From: Flavobacterium sp. 270
Lineage (GTDB): Bacteria; Bacteroidota; Bacteroidia; Flavobacteriales; Flavobacteriaceae
Reading direction: 5' to 3'
NCBI RefSeq assembly: GCF_004368785.1
Contig: NZ_SODM01000006.1
Coordinates: 356,505-420,504, forward strand
DNA: 64,000 bases
Shown: positions 1 to 9,434 of the stretch, piece by piece
How positions within the stretch are numbered: position 1 is the stretch's first letter
How the letters are laid out: each line of letters begins with the position of its first letter
Position numbers and translations under genes: made by a program
Notes under the pieces: model-generated
Databases searched by the model: none
Seen by the model: the letters and a program-made list of their open reading frames with translations, nothing else
What the model was told of the DNA's origin: nothing

Positions 1-1
1 C

Positions 2-565
2 CAAAAATATCTAGAAGATAGAACAACTTTGACAGATTCAGAATCTGCTTATATTAAATCCTTTGCCATTATAAAAAAACTGCGTAAAAGACAGTATCTA
101 CTTCAGGAAGGGGATATTTGGAAATATGATGCATTTATCACTCAGGGATGTCTTCGGACTTATTCTGTGGATGACAAAGGAAGTGAACATGTAAATAGTT
201 TCAGTATAGAAAATTGGTGGACAGGCGATAGAGAAAGCCTGATGTTCCAGCAGCCATCACGTTTTAATATTGATGCAATTGAAGATAGTGAACTGATATT
301 ATTTACCCATGAAAATTTTGAAATGCTTTGCAGGGAAATACCAGCCTTTAACAATATGGTTAATGCAATTTTACAAAAAAGCTTTATAGCAGCACAAAAC
401 CGAATTCAGGCATCGCTTAGTTTTACGGCAGAAGAAAAGTACTTAAACTTTATCAACAAATATCCAGGTTTTGCTTCACGTATACCACAGACCATGATTG
501 CATCTTATCTCGGCATGACACCAGAAACATTAAGCCGTATACGGAAACAGACGGCAAAGAAATAA
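2..565 (+). CDS. Crp/Fnr family transcriptional regulator (5' end outside window)
   Basis: The frame is already open at the left edge, so the start lies outside the window; a TTG at 29 is not needed as a start. The visible 187 codons fit a typical Bacteroidota Crp/Fnr protein: an N-terminal cyclic-nucleotide-binding-like beta roll, a long dimerisation helix (FTAEEKYLNFI), and a C-terminal helix-turn-helix with IPQTMIASYLGMTPETLSRI. The recognition helix carries E-T-L-S-R, the E-x-x-S-R pattern that FNR uses to read TTGAT half-sites. A perfect TTGAT-N4-ATCAA site lies 51 bases past the stop, before the dehydrogenase gene, so this protein probably controls that gene. No cysteine cluster for an FNR iron-sulfur cluster is visible in the part present, so the sensed signal is unknown. 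Confidence 0.85.
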   Translation, partial: QKYLEDRTTLTDSESAYIKSFAIIKKLRKRQYLLQEGDIWKYDAFITQGCLRTYSVDDKGSEHVNSFSIENWWTGDRESLMFQQPSRFNIDAIEDSELILFTHENFEMLCREIPAFNNMVNAILQKSFIAAQNRIQASLSFTAEEKYLNFINKYPGFASRIPQTMIASYLGMTPETLSRIRKQTAKK

Positions 566-572
566 TTAATAG

Positions 573-597
573 AAAGGAGCTTTAAGCTCCTTTTTTT
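573..597 (+). terminator. Rho-independent terminator after the Crp/Fnr gene
   Basis: The arms AAAGGAGC and GCTCCTTT with a five-base loop are followed by a run of T. It sits 8 bases after the stop codon and separates the regulator from the FNR-type box and the dehydrogenase. Confidence 0.8.
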
Positions 598-615
598 ATG
601 CCCTATGCTGAACAC

Positions 616-629
616 TTGATCTATATCAA
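616..629. promoter_or_regulatory. FNR-type operator TTGAT-N4-ATCAA
   Basis: The sequence TTGATCTATATCAA is a perfect dyad matching the FNR consensus. It lies between the Crp/Fnr-type gene and the SDR gene, 100 bases before the SDR start. The upstream regulator's recognition helix (ETLSR) has the residues expected to read this half-site. Binding by that protein is an inference. Confidence 0.6.
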
Positions 630-728
630 GTTTTTACTTATTTCTAATCAATGTACAGGTTTTGGAGTTGTCGCAACTTTGTAATGTTCAAAAGGGACAA
701 ACTTAATAAACATATAAAATTAGAAATC

Positions 729-1586
729 ATGTCAAAAACAATTTTCATTACAGGTACAAGTTCAGGATTTGGTAAACTTACAGCTATAACATTAGCAAAT
801 GCTGGGCATTCAGTAATCGCAGGAATGCGAAATACAAAAGATAAAAATGCAGCAGCGGCAAAAGAATTAACTGCAATTGATAACATTGAAGTAGTAGATA
901 TAGATATTACAGATGATGTTTCGGTTAGTAATGCTGTAGAAAAAATGCTTACTAAGTACGGAAAAATTGATGTGCTTATCAATAATGCTGCAGTAAGCGG
1001 TTTCGGTCTGCTGGAAGGATATTCAATTGATCAGGTCCGCAGGATGTTTGATGTAAATGTTTACAGCGTGCTTCGCATGTATCAGGCAGTGCTTCCTGCT
1101 ATGAGAAAAGAAAAAAATGGTCTTATTATCAATATTACTACTGGAGCAAGCGGTCATACACTTCCTTTTATGATTCCGTATATCGCATCAAAACTTGTGG
1201 TTGAAAGTTTTACCGAAGGTCTGCAAGATGAACTAAAAGATTATGGAATTGAAAACGTAAGTATTCAGCCTGGAGTTTATCCGACAGAAATGAATAACGG
1301 TTCTAAAGCTGGTATTCATGCTGATAAAGCTGAAATTATAGAGCAGTATGGAGAAGCCGCATCTGAAAAATTTAATGCATTAGGATCTGCCTTGTTTGGT
1401 AAAAAGGCTGAATTTGAAATGAATCCTCAGACTATTGCGGACGGAATTCTGGAATTGGTAAGTATGAAAAAAGGAGACAGACCGCTTCGTTTTCCACTAG
1501 ATGCAATCGCTCAAGGCACGGACAAAGAATTTATAGAAGCTCGTGCAGCCATCAAAGCAAAATGGTTAGCAGCTTACAGTAATTAA
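729..1586 (+). CDS. Short-chain dehydrogenase/reductase (SDR)
   Basis: A 285-residue classical SDR, likely an NAD(P)-dependent cytosolic oxidoreductase of unknown substrate. Visible motifs are the cofactor glycine motif TGTSSGFG (8-15), NNAA (85-88), and the catalytic YxxxK as YIASK (Tyr151, Lys155) with Ser/Thr near 138-141. I start at ATG 729 because MSKTIFITG begins directly at the first beta strand of the Rossmann fold; an in-frame ATG at 651 would add 26 residues of non-family sequence. It follows the FNR-type box. A VOC/SnoaL protein and a broken SnoaL gene follow on the same strand, suggesting a small oxidoreductase locus. Confidence 0.9.
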   Translation: MSKTIFITGTSSGFGKLTAITLANAGHSVIAGMRNTKDKNAAAAKELTAIDNIEVVDIDITDDVSVSNAVEKMLTKYGKIDVLINNAAVSGFGLLEGYSIDQVRRMFDVNVYSVLRMYQAVLPAMRKEKNGLIINITTGASGHTLPFMIPYIASKLVVESFTEGLQDELKDYGIENVSIQPGVYPTEMNNGSKAGIHADKAEIIEQYGEAASEKFNALGSALFGKKAEFEMNPQTIADGILELVSMKKGDRPLRFPLDAIAQGTDKEFIEARAAIKAKWLAAYSN

Positions 1587-1639
1587 TTCACATCAAAAAT
1601 CAAATCAAATTATATATAAATACATCAAAAACAGTAATC

Positions 1640-2656
1640 ATGAAAACACATTATAAATCAAATCAAAAAATACAAACTTCTGCAGTTGCTCTATTAAATC
1701 TCGTTTTTTTCTTTTCGGCTTCAGAAAAGGCAGAGGCTCAAAATACTGCAGGAATTATTGGAATCGATCACGTTGGAATTAATGTACCTGATTTAAATCA
1801 AGGAATAACATTTTTCAGTGATGTACTTGGTTTTAAGCCCGTAACACAACTTGGACCTATACCGCTCGACGCTAGCTGGAAAGAAGCGAATCATATAAAT
1901 CCTGCCACTGGAGCTGTAACTATAAAAATGATAAATGCCGGAACAGGCGCAAGTATTGAAGTATTTAGCTATGCTGATAATAAAGGGAGTAAAGTACATC
2001 CTAATTCAGACGATATTGGAGCTTCACATATTGCTTTTTATACATCAGATATAAATGAATCCGTAAAATATCTGAAATCTAAGGGCGTAAAAATATTGGG
2101 AGAACCATATTTAACTCCATCTGGAGATACGGCTGGAGAATCATGGGTATATTTTGAAACACCTTGGGGTTCTAAAATGGAACTGGTTTCTTATCAGAAT
2201 GGAAAAGGTTACGAAAAGAATAATCCTTCAGCAATTCTTTGGTCACCTAAAGACACAGGAAAAAATGGGGCTGATAAACCGAATTCAAATATGCTCTCTG
2301 AGTCTGAAATCAAATCGTTAGTAGAATTGCACCTTGCAATTTGGAATGAAAAAGATCTTAATAAGCGCGATGATTTAATGAAAAAAGTGTATGCTGAGAA
2401 CATCCAAATGGTTGATAGTCATTTTATTGCTAATGGCTACAAAGAAATAAATGGATTTGTGGATGGTCTTCAGAAAAAAAGTTTGAAATCCAGATTTTCG
2501 CCTGTGAAAGCAGTTGATGTAAATCACAATATAGCAAGACTTTACTGGCAGAACGGCCCTGCTGAAAAACCTGATGCCGTTACCGGAATGGATCTTTTTG
2601 TCTTCGAAAATGGAAAAGCGGTCAAACTATATGTTTTTGTTGACAGCAAAAAATAA
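1640..2656 (+). CDS. Exported VOC (glyoxalase-like) protein fused to a SnoaL/NTF2-like domain
   Basis: 338 residues. An N-terminal signal peptide (hydrophobic core ALLNLVFFFSA, cleavage probably after AEAQ near 34) predicts export to the periplasm. Residues about 38-185 form a vicinal-oxygen-chelate fold (GIDHVGINVPDLNQGITFF at the start, WVYFETPWGSKMELV near the end) with a His and Glu placed like VOC metal ligands. Residues about 215-338 resemble an NTF2/SnoaL-like domain (LHLAIWNEKD, then MVDSHF and FVDGL). The domain fusion is unusual. The substrate is unknown; it could be a dioxygenase, lyase or resistance-type binding protein. It lies 53 bases after the SDR and is probably cotranscribed. 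Confidence 0.75.
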   Translation: MKTHYKSNQKIQTSAVALLNLVFFFSASEKAEAQNTAGIIGIDHVGINVPDLNQGITFFSDVLGFKPVTQLGPIPLDASWKEANHINPATGAVTIKMINAGTGASIEVFSYADNKGSKVHPNSDDIGASHIAFYTSDINESVKYLKSKGVKILGEPYLTPSGDTAGESWVYFETPWGSKMELVSYQNGKGYEKNNPSAILWSPKDTGKNGADKPNSNMLSESEIKSLVELHLAIWNEKDLNKRDDLMKKVYAENIQMVDSHFIANGYKEINGFVDGLQKKSLKSRFSPVKAVDVNHNIARLYWQNGPAEKPDAVTGMDLFVFENGKAVKLYVFVDSKK

Positions 2657-2762
2657 AACAAAACATAAAAATTATCGGCGGCGCTTTACGGTTTTGTATT
2701 CAGAACTGTTAATGAAAAACGTCAATTTATATTTAAATACTAAACATTAAAAATCAACAATT

Positions 2763-3207
2763 ATGAAAGCTTCAATAATAAATTCAAATTCAGAAAACGA
2801 AAAATTAATTCGAAAACTTTACAGCGTGGCAGAAAGCCAGGATGCCAATGCATTTGTCGAACTCTTTACAGATGACGGTCATTTTTTGGGATGTCTCTGC
2901 CGGAACTAAGTATTATGGCGAGGATATTGGAAAAACAGTAGATGTTTATGCAGCAGCTTTTCCAGATATGCACAGAGAACTATATGAGCTATATGTTTTG
3001 GACGATCAAAATACCGTAGTGGTAGAATTATCGTTAAATGGAACTCATAAAGGACCGCTGCAATTTTCATCAGGAGTAATAGAGCCCACTGGAAAAAAAA
3101 TAGAGGTTCCGTGTTGTGATGTTTTTAAAATCGAAAATGGCAGAATAAAATCTTTCCATTGTTATAGTGCAGGGACGATTCTTTTAGGGCAGTTAGGAAT
3201 TTTCTGA
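2763..3207 (+). pseudogene. SnoaL-like (NTF2 fold) protein, frameshifted
   Basis: Starts at ATG 2763 with an A-rich leader and reads MKASIINSNSENEK through FVELFTDDGH, then hits a stop. The continuation HFWDVSAGTKYYGEDIGK lies in another frame. Removing one T from the T6 run at 2882-2887 joins the two halves into a 147-residue SnoaL-like protein, the usual family size, with FEL-TDDG and a C-terminal FKIENGRI motif. Members are polyketide cyclase-like or small hydrolase/isomerase proteins; the role here is unknown. The cause is either a true +1 insertion or a homopolymer consensus error. Confidence 0.8.
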
Positions 3208-3434
3208 TTTAAAATGAAGCAGGTTAATTGAATTTCCCAATTGCTTTATTTGCTTTTTTATTCTGGTTTTCGAAATATTGTTAGGTTATTGGTTGATAAA
3301 CGAAAAATTTGTCTAATTTTTTGTCTGAATACATATTCTATTGCCAAAAATAAACAAACCAACTTGACGTATTTTAGCATATTATTTTTAAACTTTCTCA
3401 AGGTGAGAAATCTAGTTTGAGTAACAAATAAACA

Positions 3435-3466
3435 GGCGCCAATTGTTTTCAACTGGCGCCTTTTGG
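3435..3466 (+). terminator. Hairpin terminator in the 3208-3624 intergenic region
   Basis: GGCGCCA and TGGCGCC arms (seven pairs, then a mismatch and two more pairs) are followed by TTTTGG. It is the only structured element I see in this 417-base gap besides the receiver-gene promoter at its right end. A short 64-codon frame on the minus strand here (3258-3452) has no recognisable features and is not called. Confidence 0.55.
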
Positions 3467-3589
3467 TTTTGGCTGACCGTTATCTAATTGTCTGCTTATT
3501 TCTAACCTGATGCACTTTCAGGTGTACTGAATAATAAAATGCTTTGGTTACTAGTACAAGATATAATATGTACTTTACGCTTTAAAAAA

Positions 3590-3620
3590 TTGTTTTGAAT
3601 AGAGGCTTTAAGTAACTTTG
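3590..3620 (+). promoter_or_regulatory. Flavobacterial promoter, near-leaderless
   Basis: TTG at 3590-3592, a 20-base spacer, then TAACTTTG at 3613-3620, a full match to TAnnTTTG. The -7 element ends only 4 bases before the ATG at 3625, so transcription should begin at or next to the start codon. Confidence 0.65.
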
Positions 3621-3624
3621 TAAT

Positions 3625-4002
3625 ATGAAATTCAAAAATATTTTCCATATCGATAATGACCCTGACGATACTGAATTCTTTTTCGCCGCAGCACTTGAGG
3701 CTTGCAGCAATGTCAGTGTTGATGTTTTTTTTGATGCGCGCAGGGCTTTGGAAAAACTATCGGACATGTCGATTATTCCGGATGCTATCTTTTTAGATCT
3801 CAACATGCCCATGATGGATGGCTTTCAGTTCTTAAAGGAAATCAAATGCCTCTCGGGCGCACAATCAATACCCATAATTATTTTATCAACTTCATCCCAG
3901 CCGGAAACTATAGATGCTGCCAAAAAAATGGGTGCGGAAGGTTTTATCACTAAGCCTTCGGACTATTACCAACTGGTAGATATATTAAAATCATATTTAT
4001 AA
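3625..4002 (+). CDS. Receiver-only response regulator (Rcp1/CheY-like)
   Basis: 125 residues, a single receiver domain with no output domain. The acidic pocket is IDNDPDD (Asp10, Asp12), the phospho-acceptor is Asp58 in FLDLNMP, the switch Ser88/Thr89 is in ILSTS and the conserved Lys110 is in FITKP. This is the subfamily paired with phytochrome-like multi-PAS kinases. It closely resembles the receiver at 9435, with the same Asp58/Lys110 spacing, so the two are probably paralogues. No kinase is adjacent; the kinase at 9822 or 18719 may serve it. Confidence 0.92.
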   Translation: MKFKNIFHIDNDPDDTEFFFAAALEACSNVSVDVFFDARRALEKLSDMSIIPDAIFLDLNMPMMDGFQFLKEIKCLSGAQSIPIIILSTSSQPETIDAAKKMGAEGFITKPSDYYQLVDILKSYL

Positions 4003-4140
4003 ACTTAATTATTAATATAAGATTCATTATAATTAAATCTGAAAGTATCAATTATTCTTTAACGTAATGGTGGGCAATTTGAAGTTTATTTCTATACGCT
4101 TAGGTCTGGTATTCAATAAAAGCTTCGTCTGGACCTTGCG

Positions 4141-4881
4141 CTAAATTTTGAAAGAAAGTCCAATTTCTGCAAATTTATCAGAAGAACCGTTCATGATGGA
4201 ATTGCCCGCAATTACATCAAGCTGCATGTCGCCATTTACCAGGTACAGTAGCGCAATATCCGCACTATTATCGGCATGATGGTGGGCCTGCGCGAAGCCA
4301 TAGGTTTCTACTACGAATTTAATTTTTTGTGAAAATGCATAATCAGCTGAAAGCGTGTAAATATACTCAGGCTGCGAAGTAGCAGCCAGCCACTGTACAC
4401 CTGCATTATATCCCAAATGAGAAGATTTGGATAATTCATGCTGGGCCAGCAATCGAACCTCGGGACTGTAGTTGGGCTCCTGGTAGGCATTATCAGCCAT
4501 CCATGGGATGCGAACGCGGCCCAGTACTGCAAGGTCCGGGATAACTTTCTTATGATCCAGTATGTGGTACTTTATCCCCACTATAACTGGTTCAATTCCA
4601 AATAAGTTATCATTTTGCTGATCGGTTATTTTAAGTGAGCTTTCAACGCGCAGCTCGGTATTCTTTAAAAGGCCGTATCGAAGAACTGTCTGGGGAACTT
4701 CAAATGTTTTCTCACCGTCTTTCTTTTCAAATGAAAAGCCGTTTTCAAATTGTAGCTGATGAAAAGGCACTGCATTTGGACCTTCGGTTTCATTCGGCCG
4801 GTCTGTCTGAATTTGCTGTCCTGTTGCATTGTAAGATGCACCTACAACGATTAATGCAAGAAGTTTTTTAATGATTTTCAT
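4141..4881 (-). CDS. Outer-membrane transporter-like beta-barrel protein (MetA-pathway/phenol-degradation family)
   Basis: 246 residues with an N-terminal signal peptide (LLALIVVGASYNATG, cleavage near residue 21). The motif QTDRPNETEGP followed by VPFHQLQFENGF is the signature start of the PF13557-type 'transporter' outer-membrane proteins. Alternating hydrophobic strands and a C-terminal aromatic ending (GLSFKI) fit a beta-barrel. It is the last gene of a probable minus-strand operon with the 729-codon unknown, the DUF748 protein and mscS, all suggesting envelope stress functions. The substrate is unknown. Confidence 0.75.
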   Translation of the reverse strand: MKIIKKLLALIVVGASYNATGQQIQTDRPNETEGPNAVPFHQLQFENGFSFEKKDGEKTFEVPQTVLRYGLLKNTELRVESSLKITDQQNDNLFGIEPVIVGIKYHILDHKKVIPDLAVLGRVRIPWMADNAYQEPNYSPEVRLLAQHELSKSSHLGYNAGVQWLAATSQPEYIYTLSADYAFSQKIKFVVETYGFAQAHHHADNSADIALLYLVNGDMQLDVIAGNSIMNGSSDKFAEIGLSFKI

Positions 4882-4920
4882 ATTGTTTTACATTATGATA
4901 TTTGATTTATAGCTTCATTA

Positions 4921-5729
4921 TTATTTGATGGTAAATCCTGCTTGCTTCAGCGCTTCACTTACTTTAATAATAATCTCCGAGCGATGTTTGCCATCGGTGA
5001 CCGTTAAATCTGTTTTTACCCGTAGCGGATGTTAATTTGAATTGTGCTTCCCGTAATACCGGAAGCCACCGCTGAATTTTTATAGCCCTTTTCGGCCACT
5101 TCACTGTCCGCTTTCATAACTTCGGTAATAAGGGATATAGCCTTTCTATAATCCGAACCGTAGTCCAGTCCAATGGTAAAGTCCTGCAAAAGAAAGCCGC
5201 CGCTGTTAAAATCGATCAGCGTGTTTTTTATCAAAAGGGCATTAGGAATATAAATATTCTTGCTGTCGCTTTTAATCTGTGTATCACGAAGGTTCAGCGC
5301 TACAATTTTTCCCTTAACGCCATTGCTCTCTATAATATCCCCTACCGCAAAAGGCCTTTTGAAGGCAAGTAACATACCGGCCAGGAAATTCTCACCGATG
5401 TCCTTAAGGGCGAAACCGATAATAAATGCAGATATCCCGGCGCCGGCAAGCACGCTTTGTGCAACACCTGTCAGCCCAATAACCCGGAACATGAAAAGAA
5501 GCCCGATGATAATCAGAGCGGCTCTGATCAGATTAGCGATAAAAGTAGCCAAAAGCGGGTCGTGCATTTTGGTTTTGAGTCTGCTGTCTGCGAAACCCCT
5601 GACCCTTGAGGCAATAAACCAGGAGATTAAAACCACGACAATGGCCAGCAGCAATTTTGGTGTGATGTCAACAAGGCCTTTGTAATAGCCCTCAATATGA
5701 TTGGCAATGTCATGCAAAAATTCTTCCAT
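4921..5729 (-). pseudogene. Small-conductance mechanosensitive channel MscS, frameshifted near 3' end
   Basis: The product reads as an MscS-family channel that relieves hypo-osmotic pressure in the inner membrane. Three N-terminal membrane segments span about residues 20-110, with a glycine/alanine-rich pore helix (VLAGAGISAFIIGFALKD), then the beta domain (AVGDIIESNGVKGKIVALNLRDT). The frame stops after INIRYG at 5016. A one-base insertion around 5019-5024 restores INIRYWVKTD and 30 more residues to a stop at 4921, giving 269 residues, the normal family length. The break removes part of the cytoplasmic vestibule. It is either a true deletion or an assembly error. The gene lies 38 bases after the DUF748 gene. 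Confidence 0.85.
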
Positions 5730-5767
5730 ACGAGATATTTAAATATAATTGGCAATTTGCCATGCTG

Positions 5768-6859
5768 TTATTTTTTTTCCGTTTTACCGGATTTGGCGTC
5801 GTTAAAGTCGATGGAGCCTTCCACATCTTTATCAAAAGCTTTTATAAATCCATTCCGTAGCACATTGACAATGGCAGTCCAGGTAAATTTTTCACCGCCG
5901 TTAACATTTCCTTTTAGGGGAATTTTTGTGGCAAGCCTGTCCTTAGGCTGGTTAGTCACTATTTCAGCGCCGGTGCCCACTACAATTTCCCAGAGACGTT
6001 TGAAAAAAGGGCGTTTCTTTTCTTTGGGGGTATCGGGGGTTAAATCAATTATTTTAATATTTTCCATTACCGGTTTCACGTAGCCATTGTAATTTCCGTC
6101 ATCCATGGCAAGTTCAGTCGAGACATAGAGCTGTCCGCGCTTAAAGGTAAAGTCTGCATATGCGTCGGTGAAATCTTTTAAATAGGTGAGGTCCATCCGC
6201 TCTAGTTCCAGGTTAAAATCAAAATCGGGTATTTCCTTCAGTGCATTTAGTTTTGCATTGCTTTTTATTTTGCCGTTACCGCTTGTACTGGCCGTCAGTT
6301 CAAGCGACGAGGGCAGTTTATTGCTTTTGTCTTCAATATTGCGCAGATTCCTTGCAGTTGCAGCAACCTGTGTAGCGGCAATATCAATTTTAGGGGAGGA
6401 GGTGAGATCTATGTAATGCACCTGTCCGTCCAGTATCTCCACAAAATTTATATTAACCGGTGATAATTTTTTTACCGTTTCAATAAAGTCGTTATTTCCT
6501 CCTGCATCCACTTCTTTTCCCCGCTTTATAAAATTCAGTACTGGCTGCTCAACTGAGAACTCCCCGACGATGGCCCCTTTGAATAGTGATTTCCATTCAA
6601 TGGAAATGTCAATTCCTGCCGCCTTGAAAAACGGCTGGCTTTTCCCTTTTTCCATTTTATCTATGACAAGGGTGTCTATGCGGTAGGCTCCCCGGTAAAG
6701 ATGGATGTCGACATCTTTAATGCTGCCTTTATAGCCTTTCAAATCTCCAAGTGCTTTATTGGCATAGTGCAATGCCACGGGCTCCAATGCAAAGTTTATT
6801 GCTACTAACAGCAGCAGTATGCCCAGGACTATAAGTAGTGATTTTTTTAGACGTTTCAT
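5768..6859 (-). CDS. DUF748/AsmA-like envelope protein
   Basis: 363 residues. An N-terminal membrane anchor (LLIVLGILLLLVAINFAL, residues 8-25) is followed by a long periplasmic region of beta repeats typical of DUF748 proteins: ALHYANKAL, YRIDTLVIDKM, IDISIEWKSLFKGAIVGEF and LNLELERMDLTYL-like segments. Related AsmA/YhdP-type proteins help move or organise lipids between the membranes. It is directly upstream of mscS and downstream of the broken 729-codon gene on the same strand, suggesting an envelope-maintenance operon. The exact role is unknown. Confidence 0.75.
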   Translation of the reverse strand: MKRLKKSLLIVLGILLLLVAINFALEPVALHYANKALGDLKGYKGSIKDVDIHLYRGAYRIDTLVIDKMEKGKSQPFFKAAGIDISIEWKSLFKGAIVGEFSVEQPVLNFIKRGKEVDAGGNNDFIETVKKLSPVNINFVEILDGQVHYIDLTSSPKIDIAATQVAATARNLRNIEDKSNKLPSSLELTASTSGNGKIKSNAKLNALKEIPDFDFNLELERMDLTYLKDFTDAYADFTFKRGQLYVSTELAMDDGNYNGYVKPVMENIKIIDLTPDTPKEKKRPFFKRLWEIVVGTGAEIVTNQPKDRLATKIPLKGNVNGGEKFTWTAIVNVLRNGFIKAFDKDVEGSIDFNDAKSGKTEKK

Positions 6860-6962
6860 ATCGTAGCTTTTTCCTAAAATTAAAAATTACTATGGCTTTA
6901 CATTTTATAATCTTTTGGTATTTCCTTATATAATTTGACGAGTTAACGATGCGGATTATTCC

Positions 6963-9153
6963 TTAATTTATTAGCTGCACTTTGACCACACCCTGGCCTG
7001 GGATCTCGTATTGATGCATATCAGCATTTTTTTCAACCGGCTGCAAGGATTTGTTATTGTGAAGCACTTCCATTTTAATAGCCCTGTTTCCCCCTTTAAT
7101 AATTTTAAGACTGCAGGACAGGTGCCTGTCTCCATCCAGTGTGATAATCACAGTGCCCTCTCTTCTGGTAATGCGCGTAAGGGGATAATCGATAAAAATA
7201 AGAAAGTCGTCCCCTAATTTTATGTACTGCCTCGGTACAATGCCAAAGGCTAAACCCGCGCCGTAAACTTCCTGTCCGACCTGTCCGCTCGCCTGCCATC
7301 CCGTGTATAAATCTTCAAGAGGCACCCATAAATTTGGCTGTATTTCCCCAGTCTTTACCTCGCCCGAGAGCATATCTTCAGGAAGCAGAGCGGGATAATA
7401 GCAGGCTATCCTGTTGACGGCATATTTAACAAACTCAGGAATTAAAATGCGAAGCGAGGGAAGGATCTCGAGATCTTTAGCCTGAATTAAATATTCAGAT
7501 AATGCCGCATAGACTTCCATTTCCTCGTAAGCAGCGGTGTACGGCGCATCCTTGAGTGGGAATATGGAAAAGAAATTTTTATAGTTTTTTCCATTACCAT
7601 ACTGGCAGTCCCAAATCTGCATGTTGCTGAAGAGTCCCGCAAGACAAGCGTAACTGGTCTCCAAATATATTTTGTTATTGGTTAACTTGTAAAGCTCCAG
7701 CAGGGCGCCAGCCGAGAAAGCGGTGTTGTTTGCCTGATAAAAAACATTTGTTCCCCATTCTGCCAATTTTGAGGCGCCTTTCTCCGCTTCGGCCAGATAT
7801 CGTTTTTCTTTGGTAAGCTTGAAAACCAACAGCATCAAATGCGCATAGGATCCCGCAACGTCATTCTCTCCGCCTTCCCCTTCGGCTGTTTCCTCCTTCG
7901 CCACTTCAAGTGTTTCCATTTTGTAAAAAACCGGCCACTCGTATTTAAAATGATGCGCCACCTTAACTACATACTCTATGGAATCCAGAACTAATTTTCT
8001 CGCGGTTTTGTCCCCCTGCAGGGCAAGCCTAGCGAGGTTCATCAGCGGGTGGTGCAGGTACCACGAGTCCATAACTTTTTCTTTTTTCTGCTCTTCGGAT
8101 TTGTCAAGGTCTTCTTCCAGCTCGGGCAGCCATCGGTTAATGGAATTAATCTGCTTGTCATAGAATGCAGACAAGCCCTGGAGCAGGTCATCGTACAAAT
8201 TTCCCTGTGTGCCGTTCCATTTCTCGTATTCGTGAAAAGGAGTCAACACGGCAAGCTGCACCATGCTCTCAGCCGGGGGTATCATAATCGCACAGATAGG
8301 CATTCAGGTAAGGGCAGCCGTTGGTCTGTGTCCAGCACCCTTTGTTGTGATACAAATCATGGAGCACCTTTTGGGCTATATCCGGCCAGTGATGGTATTC
8401 CAGCTCGGGTTTGGGCATAATGCTGTAAACCGATGCCAGATGGGAAAGAAACTGAGCGCTGATCTCAGAAGGGGTATCAGGGAAATCATCTCTCAGCAGT
8501 ATATAAGCATCCGAGAGAACAAGGGCCACTCCTGCTGGCAGAGGAGATTCTTCAGCCTGAGGAAGCCTGAAACCTATTTCGGGCCATTTTCCCCCAACCG
8601 CATCACACAATTCGGTCTTGGTCGCTTCACAGTAAGCCGATATTGAAGTAAGGTTCTGAAAGTAAAATAATGATCCTTTTTTAGGTTTGCTCATACTGGC
8701 ATACAGTAGCCCGGTGCGGGTACCGGCCTGCTGCATATGGATTTGGCCAAAAGTGTTCTCCACGCTTCCATTTTGGGTAAGCGGCATTACATCACGCGGC
8801 CAAAATGGGATTATAAGGGGAATTCTGGCCGTAAAAGTAGTAGTGTAGTGCAGCATTGGATTGTTGCTGTCAGGAAAATTAACGCGCACTTCGCAATTTC
8901 CCAGCCTTGAGTTCAGTGACACAACAATGGTGTCCTTACCATCAAAAATATTTTCTACTTCAAAACAGCTGCTCATGGCAAAAGCTGCCCGGAAAGCAAT
9001 TCTATTATTTTCCGGAGTTACCGCAACGATCCAAAGGAAATCACCGGTGTTAAAGAATTGATAGGTCTGGTTGTGAATTGTTTTTTCTAAAAGGATCTCA
9101 TTGTTTTGAAGAGCTTCCTGCGCCGTTGCGCTCCATGGGGTTAATGTATGCAT
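6963..9153 (-). pseudogene. Unknown protein, about 729 residues, possible six-hairpin glycosidase-like fold, frameshifted
   Basis: Two overlapping frames make one protein: 8269-9153 codes the N-terminal part (beta-rich, ending CPYLNAYLCDYD) and 6963-8303 the C-terminal part (starting PPAESMVQLAV). Removing one base from the C5/G5 run at 8275-8279 joins them into 730 codons. The C-terminal half contains repeated helical hairpins with Trp/Tyr-rich loops (DSWYLHHPLMNLARLAL, NAYEYHH-like, NVFYQANNTAFSAGALLELY), resembling (alpha/alpha)6 barrels. I do not recognise the family and see no signal peptide. It heads the minus-strand operon with the DUF748 gene, mscS and an outer-membrane protein. Confidence 0.6.
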
Positions 9154-9422
9154 AAAAATGAATTTTAATTATAAATAGTTTAAGTTCCGTTCTTCCTATT
9201 TGCGACTATTGAACCGATTTTTTTTATGGAAAATAACAACTGTAAATTTGAAAAAACGTATGAAAAAAGCTTACATAATTTCATGTGAGATTTATAAATA
9301 AATACAGTTAGCTATTTATCTGATTTCACTATTTATTTTTCAACACGCAATTTAAAAGCTCCCAAGGCGGTTTAATTTCGGTACTTTGAAAATTTTAATG
9401 GTATAAACAGGAGGCTTTTTAC

Positions 9423-9430
9423 TATATTTG
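9423..9430 (+). promoter_or_regulatory. -7 element, near-leaderless promoter
   Basis: TATATTTG matches TAnnTTTG and ends 4 bases before the ATG at 9435, the same geometry as at 3625 and 17257. No good -33 TTG is visible. The rest of the 9154-9434 gap holds no gene that I can support. Confidence 0.5.
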
Positions 9431-9434
9431 AGTT

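Noticed and set aside
3258..3452. A 64-codon minus-strand frame in the gap after the SnoaL gene
   Set aside because: No family features, it overlaps the terminator hairpin, and no promoter is placed for it.
5260..5685. A 141-codon plus-strand frame opposite mscS
   Set aside because: Antisense of the channel's membrane helices; hydrophobicity is inherited from the codon pattern.
8263..8646. A 127-codon plus-strand frame opposite the 729-residue gene
   Set aside because: Shadow of the real gene, without recognisable features.
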